Shown here piece by piece: positions 18,443 through 27,706 of a stretch of 37,883 nucleotides of DNA (its first letter is position 1; each line of letters opens with the position of its first letter). The notes beneath the pieces were generated by a model. That model searched no databases. It was given only the letters and a program-made list of their open reading frames with translations, and was not told the DNA's origin. The translations under genes and the position numbers were made by a program. The stretch is taken from NCBI GenBank assembly GCA_902984215.1, contig CADWAF010000992.1, positions 1 to 37,883 on the forward strand, given 5' to 3'. This DNA comes from Willaertia magna. Taxonomy: Eukaryota > Heterolobosea > Eutetramitea > Acrasida > Naegleriidae.

Positions 18443-19670
18443 TTATAAATTTTTAATAACAGCCTCAACAATAGTTTTAGTATTTCCCTTGCCACCTAAA
18501 TCAGGAGTACAAACTTCCTTTTGTTTTAAAACCTTTGTCACTGCATTATCCATTGATTCAGCAATACCACTTAAGAAATTAGCATTTGCATCTTTTTCTT
18601 GTAAATTACGTAATAACATAGAACATGCCCTAATGGTTGCAATTGGATTTGCAATTCCCTTACCAGCAATATCTCTGTCATTTCATACAAAGTATTTACA
18701 ACAATAAATTATAATATAATCAGTAAATAATACTTACGGTGCACTACCATGTACAGGTTCAACTAATGCAAAGTGATCACCAACATTTGCAGAAGCTGTG
18801 ACACCTAATCCTCCAACAAATGCAGCTGCACCATCACTTAAGATATCACCATATAAGTTTGGAGCAACAACTACATCATATTGGGTTGGATCTAAATTCA
18901 TTTTGTAAACCATAGAATCAACTAATTGTTCTTCAACTTGAACAGTTGGGAATTCTTTTGCAACTTCTAAACAACTTTCTCTAAATAAACCATCAGAAAC
19001 GCTTAATACATTTGATTTGTGTACAATAGTAACCTTCTTTCTTCTTTGTAAAGCTAATTTAAAAGCAACTCTTGCAATTCTCTTACTTGCCTTTTCACTA
19101 ATAATTCTTTCAGCAATTGCAACTTTACCCTTTTCTGGATCATCAATCAATTTTTCTCTTTTGACATATAAACATTCAGTATTTTCTCTGACAATCATCA
19201 TATCAATACCTTTACTTAAATCTTGACAAGGTCTAAGATTTGCATATAAATCTAATTTATTACGTAAAGCAACAATAGGAGAACTATAACCTTCAACACG
19301 TTGTGATGGGGATTGAACTGAACCAAAGATTGCTCCGTCACACTTATTCTTTAATGTTTCAACAGTTTCTGTAGGTAAACTTGTTTTATACTTTAAAAAA
19401 GTTTCCCAACCAGCTTCTAATGGAATATATTCAAGTTTTAAATCTTTACCACTCTTTGCAATGGCTGCATTCAAGACTTCAACTGCTGCTGGAACAACTT
19501 CCTTTTATTATAAATAAACAAGTTAGTCATTTCATCATAATTAATCAAAAAAAACATACTTTTCCAATACCATCGGAAGGAATTAGACCAATAACTTTAG
19601 TTAAATTTCTTGATTGGTTCTTTGTCAATAGAATTTTGGAAGCGAAAAGGCTTGTTGAAAAGCGTTTCAT
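18443..19670 (-). CDS. Homoisocitrate dehydrogenase, mitochondrial
   Basis: Three exons on the minus strand: 19670-19560, 19501-18738 and 18674-18443, with consensus introns, giving 368 residues. The N-terminus [17 protein letters not shown] is a plausible mitochondrial presequence, followed by [18 protein letters not shown], the start of the beta-decarboxylating dehydrogenase fold. VEGYSSP at 106-112 and ENTECLYVK at 143-151 are characteristic of homoisocitrate dehydrogenase (fungal Lys12) rather than NAD-isocitrate or isopropylmalate dehydrogenase. [28 protein letters not shown] and a C-terminal [10 protein letters not shown] follow. The enzyme oxidatively decarboxylates homoisocitrate to 2-oxoadipate in the alpha-aminoadipate lysine pathway. 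NAD-IDH remains a less likely alternative. Confidence 0.88.
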
Positions 19671-20012
19671 TTTTTGTTTTTGCTTATTTTTTCGCTAATT
19701 TCAGTTTAAGGATTTTCTCCAAGTAATTTCTTTGCCAAAACCCATACTCGAGCCAAATGGAGTCTCTCTAAGATTTTGAGCAAATATCTAAGGATATCTA
19801 AATGGACTAGCTGTGGTCATAGTTAGAGCACTTGAAAGAAGGAAAATGTTTAGAAATGTGACATCACTTTGTAAAATCAAAGTACCAACAAAAGTAAGAT
19901 GTGTAAGATGAAAATTTGTTTTATATGATTATTTCTTTTCATTGTTGGTAAAAGAAAATTTAAATTTGTTCATTGCTTAGTAATTTTGAAAAACTATTAT
20001 TAAAAAAACGAA
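19671..20012. other. Intergenic region with possible 5'-UTR intron
   Basis: 342 bp between divergent genes. From about 19846 a short frame opens with ATG, then a GTAAGA donor at 19894 and a TTGCTTAG acceptor ending at 19980 could form an 87-nt intron; the joined frame stops at once. This suits a 5'-UTR intron with a tiny upstream ORF for the four-TM gene, but is unproven. Confidence 0.25.
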
Positions 20013-20693
20013 ATGAAAGTAAAGGCTTATTCGTTACCAATTCATGTCATAATTGATGTTGTTCAATCGTTTGGCCATTTCATGCTATTTGCATGTTCAT
20101 TGTTATTTTGGCAACAAACATCAAAAGCCTCTTCATTGTTCCCCCTCAGAGATTTGTTTTTCGCTTTAGGCTGTATAGTAGTATCTCTAGTAGCAATCAA
20201 AATTGGTTGGTGGATACTAGGTATATTTTACTTTACAAGAAAAAAACAAAATGAAAATGAAAATTGTAAAGTCTTAAAGTTGAGTTGTTCTGAAGTTATT
20301 ATTTCAGGCATAGAAACTTGCTTTTCATCCAACGCGTTCGCGTTTACCTTACTCACCCTTTCATTTGTCACAAACGTGATGGCAACCCTTTTATCAGTAC
20401 TGTTTATAGTTTACAATTGGTTAAACTTGATGGCATCCGTCACAAGTACTGTATTATTATTTTTCGCAGTTGTTCACTTGCCTTTAACTGTATTTTTAAT
20501 CGTTATGGCATTAAGAGAGGAATTTAGAAAAGTGAATGAAGAGAATATGAGCGATAGCAATCAACCATTGCTTTCTTCAAGTGACCAAGAACAAGTGTAT
20601 GAATCATACTTTGATGATATCATGTTTAAAACACAACTAGCAAAGAAACAAACTGAAGAAAATAAAGAAGAAACTACAATAACCCAACATTAA
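20013..20693 (+). CDS. Four-TM membrane protein of unknown function
   Basis: A 226-residue protein with hydrophobic segments at about 14-32, 46-72, 105-135 and 138-165, and a hydrophilic C-terminal tail from 168. The tail has NQPLLSSS, which contains a possible di-leucine-type sorting signal with acidic surroundings. There is no signal peptide distinct from the first helix. Tetraspan shape alone does not identify a family, and no tetraspanin CCG motif is present. The ATG follows a run of A, like other starts here. Confidence 0.7.
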   Translation: MKVKAYSLPIHVIIDVVQSFGHFMLFACSLLFWQQTSKASSLFPLRDLFFALGCIVVSLVAIKIGWWILGIFYFTRKKQNENENCKVLKLSCSEVIISGIETCFSSNAFAFTLLTLSFVTNVMATLLSVLFIVYNWLNLMASVTSTVLLFFAVVHLPLTVFLIVMALREEFRKVNEENMSDSNQPLLSSSDQEQVYESYFDDIMFKTQLAKKQTEENKEETTITQH

Positions 20694-21192
20694 GCAGCAA
20701 CCTTGAATATCCGACCAGCATTATTGGTACCCTTATTAATAAACTTGAAATTCTATTAACAGATTTTCAATTTTCTACCAATCAGCTCACTAATTTCCTT
20801 AGGATAATAATTCAGTATATTTTAATCTACAGTATCCTATCAGAATCCAGAGAAAAAGGTGGGTGAGCATCCCAACTAAGGTGTGTGAATTACGGAAAGC
20901 AATACCGAATATACTTGGATGGCGAAAATGCGTAAATAACAAGTAAGAAATATGAATTAAGAAACGCAAAAATAAAATACCGAAAAAAAAACAGTCTTTT
21001 TAAACGATTTACGCTCCCTTAAAAATCGCCATTCAAAAAAAACAAACAACTTAAGCTTCAAATAATCTTTGATTACAGGTCTGGATCAATCTGATTTTCA
21101 AACATTTTTTTTTCCCACTAAAATCAACCAAGAAATCAATTAACTTGCTCGTCCGATTTGAAAAAAAAAACCCGCAAAACAAAGCTATCAAT
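20694..21192. other. Intergenic region
   Basis: 499 bp between two plus-strand genes. It includes A-rich runs at 20981-21180 just upstream of the GATA-PHD gene. I see no coding exon or RNA gene. Confidence 0.4.
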
Positions 21193-22350
21193 ATGTTAAA
21201 GCCTAATACTTCAACAACTTTAAATACGCCACCAGCTCCATCTGATTTTGCATTCCCTTTCTTACCAGCTTTTAATAACCATAATGCAATGATGAACACT
21301 ATCTCATTACCTCCATTAAACCCTTGTCCAATACCTTTAACTGATAAGACTATTTCCTATTCCAATATTAACAATAATAGTACAATCAGTAATACACAAG
21401 CGAATAACAACTGCCATAGCACTACTTGTAGTGGTGGAAAACCAATGAAACAATGCGCAAACCCTAAATGCTTGACCACTAAAACCCCGCTCTGGAGAAA
21501 GGTAAGTTATAACATCAAACTATCATTTCCTTACAAAAAAATTTTTGTTATCTTTATTATCTTCTATTAGGGTTGGTGTATTGAGGAACCTAGTTCAAAA
21601 AACAACTTTAAACCTAAGACAGTATTCTTATGTAATAAGTGCGGTTTACATTATCGCAAAGGTCATTACTGTAAGGAATGTTTAGAAATCTTTAAGGAAT
21701 CAGATATGCGTAATGAGAAACAATTCTGGATAATATGTGGTAATTGCAATCAATGGATACATAAGAAGTGTTTAAAGGAGAATAATGATAATAATGAAAC
21801 TTATATTTGTAGAGATTGCCAACATAATCCTAATCGCGCACCAATAAATAAAAGAAAGAAGAATAATACTAGTTCGGAAGCAACAACTAGCACAAAGCAA
21901 AAGAAGAAATCTAAACAAACAGCTGTTGAACCTCAATGTGTTGTTTATAATGAGAAAAAGGAAGTTGCTTCTCCTCAAATGCTAATAGAAGAACCTAAGA
22001 TTATAAACATTGCACCATCCCCTCTTAATATAATTAATAACAATGTGTTATTCGACCAAGTCCCTTTGAAAAAGAGAGGAAAGTACGGTAGCAATCAAAT
22101 TTCACCAGTTAAGCATAATCCAAAGGTTTCTGATAAACTAGAAATTGATGGTTATTCATCTAGTTCTTCTGATGCCAGTCCAGTATCAGAGAACGAGGAT
22201 ATAGATTATTCATCTGGAATGACACCAACAAATAGTAATAACTTGGAGCAATTTAGATTCCAAAATGACAACAGCCCTACACTATCTAAGTCTCCTTCAC
22301 TTACTGCAATAGATTTGTTGGCTTCCATTTGTGAACACATCCAACAATAA
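21193..22350 (+). CDS. GATA zinc finger and PHD finger transcription regulator
   Basis: Two exons, 21193-21501 and 21571-22350, give 362 residues. After an Asn/Thr/Pro-rich N-terminus, a GATA-type finger has C88, C93, C124 and C127 with TTKTPLWRK and LCNKCGLHYRKG. Spacing is C-x4-C-x30-C-x2-C, unusual against the normal C-x2-C-x17/20-C-x2-C. Only nine residues later a canonical C4HC3 PHD finger follows (C137, C140, C159, C162, H167, C170, C183, C186), with a Trp before the third pair. The C-terminal half is basic then Ser/Asp-rich and disordered. The protein likely binds GATA-containing DNA and a histone tail in the nucleus. The intron sits inside the GATA loop. The unusual C-x4-C could instead mean the DNA-binding fold is divergent. 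Confidence 0.87.
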
Positions 22351-22743
22351 CCTAATTTCATACTCGTTGCATTCTCTCCTCGAGGGTTCATAATCCCAAT
22401 TTTGCTTGGCAGAGATAAAAGCAACAAATAAAAACACCAAATCTTTCACAACAATTTGTTCTTATTTTGTTTACAAAACAACCTATAGAAATCACAAAGA
22501 TTGGGAATATTCTAAACCATCAAAGGTGGTGAACTGCAGTTAATTATTAAATAATAATCTCAAATGGTTTGTTTACTAAGTTGTGTCACAATTATTTCAG
22601 CAATTCGCATTTCCAAGACCAAAAGATAACACTAAAATTAAATTTTCAATGCTGCATGCCATCCCGAAAGCAAAACATTCGCTAATAAATATTAGAAAAT
22701 TTTTATGTTAATTTATTATATAAAAAAGTAAAAAACATTTGAT
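22351..22743. other. Intergenic region between convergent genes
   Basis: 393 bp between the stops of the GATA-PHD gene and uS11. It is larger than most convergent gaps here, but I find no coding frame, RNA gene or repeat in it. Confidence 0.4.
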
Positions 22744-23193
22744 TTACAATCTTCTACCTCTTCTACCACCCTTTCTTCTTGTGGAATCGTGTGGAATAGG
22801 AGTAACATCTTCAATTCTACCGATTTTGATACCAGCACGAGCTAATGCTCTTAATGCAGATTGTGCACCTGGACCTGGTGTTTTACTCATGACTCCTCCT
22901 GTTGCTCTGAGTTTAATATGGAGTGCGTTTATACCTAATTCTTTACATCTAACAACGACATCTTGAGCTGCAAGCATAGCTGCGTATGGAGAAGCTTCAT
23001 CTCTGTCAGCTTTGACTTTCATACCACCAGTCATTTTAACAATGGTTTCTTGTCCAGAAACATCAGTAACGTGAACGAATGTATTGTTGAAGGAAGCATA
23101 GATGTGAGCAACACCAAAAACTAATTCACCATCCTTCTTTCTTGGACCGTAGTATGCAACTTCTTGCTTTACTCTTTCTTTCTTTGGAGGCAT
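22744..23193 (-). CDS. RPS14: 40S ribosomal protein uS11 (S14)
   Basis: A 149-residue protein that follows uS11 throughout: [61 protein letters not shown] and the C-terminal [19 protein letters not shown], whose basic tail contacts rRNA at the 40S platform. Length matches human S14 (151). Only the N-terminal 20 residues diverge. On the coding strand the sequence before the ATG has an A-tract then ACGTCAAAA at 23210-23202, the same motif found at the eS30 start. It is intronless. Confidence 0.97.
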   Translation of the reverse strand: MPPKKERVKQEVAYYGPRKKDGELVFGVAHIYASFNNTFVHVTDVSGQETIVKMTGGMKVKADRDEASPYAAMLAAQDVVVRCKELGINALHIKLRATGGVMSKTPGPGAQSALRALARAGIKIGRIEDVTPIPHDSTRRKGGRRGRRL

Positions 23194-23201
23194 TATGTAT
23201 G

Positions 23202-23210
23202 TTTTGACGT
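23202..23210 (-). promoter_or_regulatory. Ribosomal-protein-gene start element, uS11 copy
   Basis: ACGTCAAAA on the coding strand, 8 bp upstream of the uS11 ATG and directly preceded by a run of A and a T. It repeats the arrangement found at eS30. Confidence 0.35.
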
Positions 23211-23324
23211 ATTTTTTTTTTCGAAACCAACAATAATTAAACCAACCCTTTTACTTTACAATGAAAAAATGAGGGCAAAAATACTTGCAATTTATTAGCT
23301 GACAGAAGGAGATGCAGCAAGCAA

Positions 23325-25094
23325 CTAATTCATTTGTTGTTGATTATTGTTCAAAGCATTTCTAGCACTTCTTGGAGAAGAAAACAAGTCTGCATCAGGT
23401 AACCATTCACTGAAATTACTTGGTGTAAATAGTTGATGTGAAGGTGTCATGTTAGTTCCATTATTTCCGATACCTTCATTCATTAGATCTCCATGTCTGG
23501 GTGTCAATCCTGTGGAACCAATTGGTATATTACTATCTAATGACGGTACAGTTAAAGATATACTATTTGTGGGATTGGTTGGATAAACAATAGACGAATT
23601 ATTATTGTCATTGTCTGCTGTCAAGCTTAGTCTTAGATGTTTAAATTTCTCTTTAAACTTGGGGACAGAAGATTGTTGCTCCACGTTATCTTGATGTGCT
23701 TGGTTATTTCCCTCTAATTTTACTGAAGATACTTCTCTTTGTTTTTTGATTTGTTCATAATTTGTTGGGGTACCAGAAAAAGACGAAAAGAGCCGTTTTT
23801 CGCTTTGTGGGGAAAACATTTCATTAGTTTCCTGAACTACAGGTAAATCATGTTGTGAATTAATATTTCTTGACTTATGAATATTTTCCAGTATGGGTTG
23901 TTGATTTTGGATAATCATATTTTGACCAGTTGAAGGAATTACTATGTTATGTGTTTGATAAGGTGCGGTATCAGTTACAATATTCTGTTGCTTCTCAACA
24001 TTTGGTGATTGATTTGGTGTTATATTTGCAGGGTATTGTGGATTTTCACCTGAAGATACCGTTCCATCGTCAATTTCCCCTTTCTTCAATTTTTCAAGTT
24101 TTTTACTAAGGGTAGAGTTCCAATGATTTTTAACAGCATTCGCTGTTCTTCCCTCTAGTACTCTACTTATTTTAGCCCATTGATTTCCATGTTTTTCATG
24201 CATTTCAACAATTACAGCATCTTCCTCCTCAGTCCAAGCTTTTTTATTGATTTTAGGATCTAAATGGTTAAGATATCTTTCTCTACATTGCTTTCCAACT
24301 CTACCAGGTAATCCTTGAGCTATAAAACTCCATCTTTTAGCTCCATGATTTTGAACTAGATCCAACAGTTTTTTATCTTCCTCTTCAGTCCAAGATCCTT
24401 TGATATGATAACTTTCATCTTCAATTTGTTTTACATTCTTTCTAAAGCTTGGAGACATATTATCATTACTAATACTTTCTACTGGTCTTGGATTTGAAAA
24501 ACTAGAAGATGATGGACTTGTTTTACCATTCATAAAGTCAACTAGTTTATAATACATGCTTAATGGTAATTTAACGACTACGCACGGCTCGTCCTTATTA
24601 TTTTTAGTTAGATCAATTATTGAATCGGATTTATTGATATTTGATGGAGTATTTTGAAAACTAAGATAGCTAACGGATGGTGAATTTAATTGAGAGATAT
24701 TATTATCTAATGTATTTACATTATTATAAAATTGAGGATGATTTGAGTTTGTATTGATATTAATATAATGAGGGGAGTTAGAATGATGTGGGGCATTAAG
24801 TGAGACGATATAGTTATTATTATTAGATGTACTACTACATATTAAAGAAGAATTGTTAGGGTTCTGTTGAGGCGTTGTTTTTTGTATGTAAGAATATTGG
24901 TCTTGAATAGGAATTTCATTGGTATAATTAAAATTATCATTCCTTATATTATTCCTAGAATCTAGTAAAATATGATTACTAAGGGTTTGCATATTATTAG
25001 GGTTCGTTATTGTTTGGACAAATAACGCTGCGTTATTGTTGGTAGTGTTATTATTTTGAGGGAAAGAGGAATTGTGCAAATTGTAGTTGTTCAT
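23325..25094 (-). CDS. R2R3-MYB transcription factor
   Basis: A 589-residue protein with two MYB repeats at about residues 230-335. R2 contains GSWTEEEDKKLLDLV, then KRWSFIA and RVGKQCRERYLNHL; R3 contains KAWTEEEDAVIVEMHEKHG, QWAKIS and RTANAVKNHWNSTL. The tryptophan spacing and the KQCRERY and NAVKNHW recognition helices match animal c-Myb and plant R2R3 proteins, which bind AACNG-type sites. The flanks are Asn/Ser/Gln-rich and disordered, with TPRHG-like and SEWLPDADLF segments near the C-terminus that may be a docking or activation region. The frame is open upstream to 25160; the ATG at 25094 is preferred because the earlier part is hydrophobic and basic and looks untranslated. Its regulon is unknown. 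Confidence 0.92.
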   Translation of the reverse strand: MNNYNLHNSSFPQNNNTTNNNAALFVQTITNPNNMQTLSNHILLDSRNNIRNDNFNYTNEIPIQDQYSYIQKTTPQQNPNNSSLICSSTSNNNNYIVSLNAPHHSNSPHYININTNSNHPQFYNNVNTLDNNISQLNSPSVSYLSFQNTPSNINKSDSIIDLTKNNKDEPCVVVKLPLSMYYKLVDFMNGKTSPSSSSFSNPRPVESISNDNMSPSFRKNVKQIEDESYHIKGSWTEEEDKKLLDLVQNHGAKRWSFIAQGLPGRVGKQCRERYLNHLDPKINKKAWTEEEDAVIVEMHEKHGNQWAKISRVLEGRTANAVKNHWNSTLSKKLEKLKKGEIDDGTVSSGENPQYPANITPNQSPNVEKQQNIVTDTAPYQTHNIVIPSTGQNMIIQNQQPILENIHKSRNINSQHDLPVVQETNEMFSPQSEKRLFSSFSGTPTNYEQIKKQREVSSVKLEGNNQAHQDNVEQQSSVPKFKEKFKHLRLSLTADNDNNNSSIVYPTNPTNSISLTVPSLDSNIPIGSTGLTPRHGDLMNEGIGNNGTNMTPSHQLFTPSNFSEWLPDADLFSSPRSARNALNNNQQQMN

Positions 25095-25505
25095 TTTTTG
25101 GATTTTGTCTTTTGACCTTAAAGCTCTAATCTTTAAAAGGCTATTAAGATAAAATATCAACTAAATGATTAATTAATCAATGTTGATTTGTTATATTTAA
25201 ATAACAATTTGTTATTGCAACACACACCATTAAAAACTAATTTACTTTTGAACTTTAATTGACCAAATACATGGCTATTGGATCCAAAAAAATAACCATC
25301 GTTAAAAAATTTAACAACAAGGGGTGAGAAGACAAAAAAATTACAAAAAGTCAACTCTTTCTTCCTTTGGCACCTTTTTTTAAAGACCAGTCGCAAAAAA
25401 TAAAAAAATAATAGGTCATATTGATTAGATTCAAATAAATTAATTGTTTATATTCTTCTTTTAATTCGATAAATAAATAAATAATTACAAAATATTTTAA
25501 CAAAA
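25095..25505. other. Intergenic region between divergent genes
   Basis: 411 bp between divergent genes MYB and PP4R1. Small minus-strand frames here are accidental in composition. A stretch at about 25231-25258 resembles one upstream of the kinase gene. Confidence 0.4.
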
Positions 25506-27553
25506 ATGTATGATAATGAAGGCGTAGATGAAGAGGAATTTTTATTTGATGAATATACCATTGATGATACATTAGATAGTCTTTCCCGTCTAGAAAAATA
25601 TTATAATTCTGATTTTTCATTGCAACGGTTAGTATTAAATATAAATAATTTAATTTATTTATAAAAATATAGACTTGTTTTATTAAGAGAAGTATATGAT
25701 ACTGCAGTAGAAGCAGGATATAAAGAAAGTGTTAAACGTTTATTACCTTTATTACAAAATTTCGTAGCAGATACAGAACCTGTTGTTAGACAAGTATTTG
25801 CAGAGAAATTATATCCATTAGCATCATTCTTTTTAGAAAAAGGTGGAGAAGAAGGATATAATGAGTTGATCAATACTTTTATTCCGTATACTTTTGAATT
25901 GATCATTGATAAAAACAATGAAGTAGGAAATTCAGCAACTGAAGCTTTAGTGAAAATATCGACATTGATAAAACAAAATCATATAGAACCACAATTATTA
26001 AGTGTAATTGTTAATTTAGCACATGATGATAGAGTTGAAGAATATCGTATTGCTGCTGCTAGATTATTTAATGAATTAGCACCTCAATTTGGTTCCGAAT
26101 TAGTTAAAGAAGTTGTTGTTCAAGAAATTATTTCATTGAGTGATGATCCTTCTTTATTAGTAAGAAAAACAGTTTCTCAATCTTTAAATTTAATTTGCCA
26201 ACAAATAGGTCCTGAATTAACTGTAACAAAGATTTTACCTGTTTATTTAGTTTTAAGTAAAGATGAAATTTGGGGAGTAAGAAAGGCTTGTGCTGAATCA
26301 TTACCTGAAATCTCTAAATGTGTTGATAAAGACACTAGATTAAACACATTAGTTGAACTATTTGAAAGATTTGCTGATGATGTTTCTAGATGGGTCAAAA
26401 TGGAAGCATATAAACAATTAGGTGCTTTTATTTCTACTTTTGAACCTGAAATTGGTACTAATGATGAATTTAATCCTACTGTACCAGATGCTTTAATTCA
26501 ATACTTCTCCGATATGGCTTTTCAACATGATCAAAATGAAACGGATATGGTTGAATTTTGCGCTTATAATTTCCCTGCAATTGCTCAAACAGTTGGTAAG
26601 GCTAAATGGAATCAAGTTGAAAATGCTTATAATCATTTAGTTAAGGATGTTCAATGGAAAGTAAGAAGATCTTTAGCTTGTTCTCTTCATGAAATTGCTA
26701 AACTTGTAGGAACTGAAATAACTGAATCTTGTTTAGCTCCAGCCTTTGAATTATTTTTAAAAGATTTAGATGAAGTTAAGATTGGTGTGATTTCTAATTT
26801 ATCAAGTTTATTTAAATATTTTACTGAGGAAACTAGGAACAAGTATTTATCTATAATTTGTCAAATTCCTGAACAAACAGATAATTGGAGAATTAAGAGT
26901 GAAATTTCTAAACAATTAGGATTTTTAGCTGAACTAGTTTCTCCTTCTGTTGTTAGATCAACAATACTTGAAGTAATTTATAATTTATATACTGATGATT
27001 TTGCAGTTGTTCGAAAGAATGCTGTAGTTTCTGTAAGTTTATTAATATTACTTAATATATTTAAATTATTTTTAGTGTGGTAAAATTTTAAAAACCTTAT
27101 GTCAAGATGAAAATAGTGAAGGAAAGAATGAATTTATTCACTTTTTACATTCTTTGGCAAGTGGTGACTTCCATAGAAGATTAATGTAAGTTATTACTAT
27201 TTATGTAAATTTATTTAATTTTCATTAGTTTCGTTTTTGCTTGCCAATATTTAGCAGAAGAAATTGATAAAGATTTATTCTTACAAGAATTTGCACCAAA
27301 ATTGGAAATTATAGCAAAAGATGTTGTACCAAACATAAGATTAAACTTGGCTAAATTAATGAGGAAATCTATAAATTCGAATAATTATTTAAAGGACCAA
27401 CAAATTTTTGTAAACCTTACACAAACATTACAACAAGATAAGGATAGTGATGTAAGATTTTTCATTTCGTAAGTATAAAATTATTTAAAATTAATGTAAC
27501 AAATTTTTAGTAATGACGATACTTCAAAAGTAGGAATGTCAGACGATGAATAA
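25506..27553 (+). CDS. PPP4R1: Protein phosphatase 4 regulatory subunit 1 (HEAT repeats)
   Basis: Five exons: 25506-25627, 25673-27032, 27076-27185, 27229-27468 and 27511-27553, all GT-AG and in frame, give 624 residues. The protein is almost entirely HEAT-like helical repeats and tracks human PP4R1: an acidic N-terminus then LDSLSRLEKY, DEIWGVRKACAESLPEIS, SRWVKMEAYKQLGAFISTF, DVQWKVRRSLACSLHEIA, LKDLDEVKIGV, and FVFACQYL near the end. PP4R1 is a scaffold that binds PP4 catalytic subunit and directs substrate choice. Human PP4R1 (about 950 residues) has a long disordered insert in the middle; here the repeats are nearly continuous, so the protein is shorter. A PP2A A-subunit is less likely given these specific segments. 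Confidence 0.9.
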
Positions 27554-27706
27554 AAATTGTAAAAAAACGTGCAAAATTAAGATCAATAAAAATCAACACA
27601 ATAAAATCAACTAGTTTTTCTTCTGTACAGCAACAAACAGAGGTTCTAAAAAATAAAAATTACAATTTTTACTCAAGTGTATATTATTTAACATATTCAC
27701 AAATGC

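Noticed and set aside
18277..18495. N-terminal extension of the PAP2 protein by 73 residues
   Set aside because: It would overlap the last coding exon of homoisocitrate dehydrogenase, and its composition is Leu/Ile/Lys-rich background; the ATG at 18276 is preferred.
18443..19670. NAD-isocitrate dehydrogenase
   Set aside because: VEGYSSP and LYVK after RENTE favour homoisocitrate dehydrogenase.
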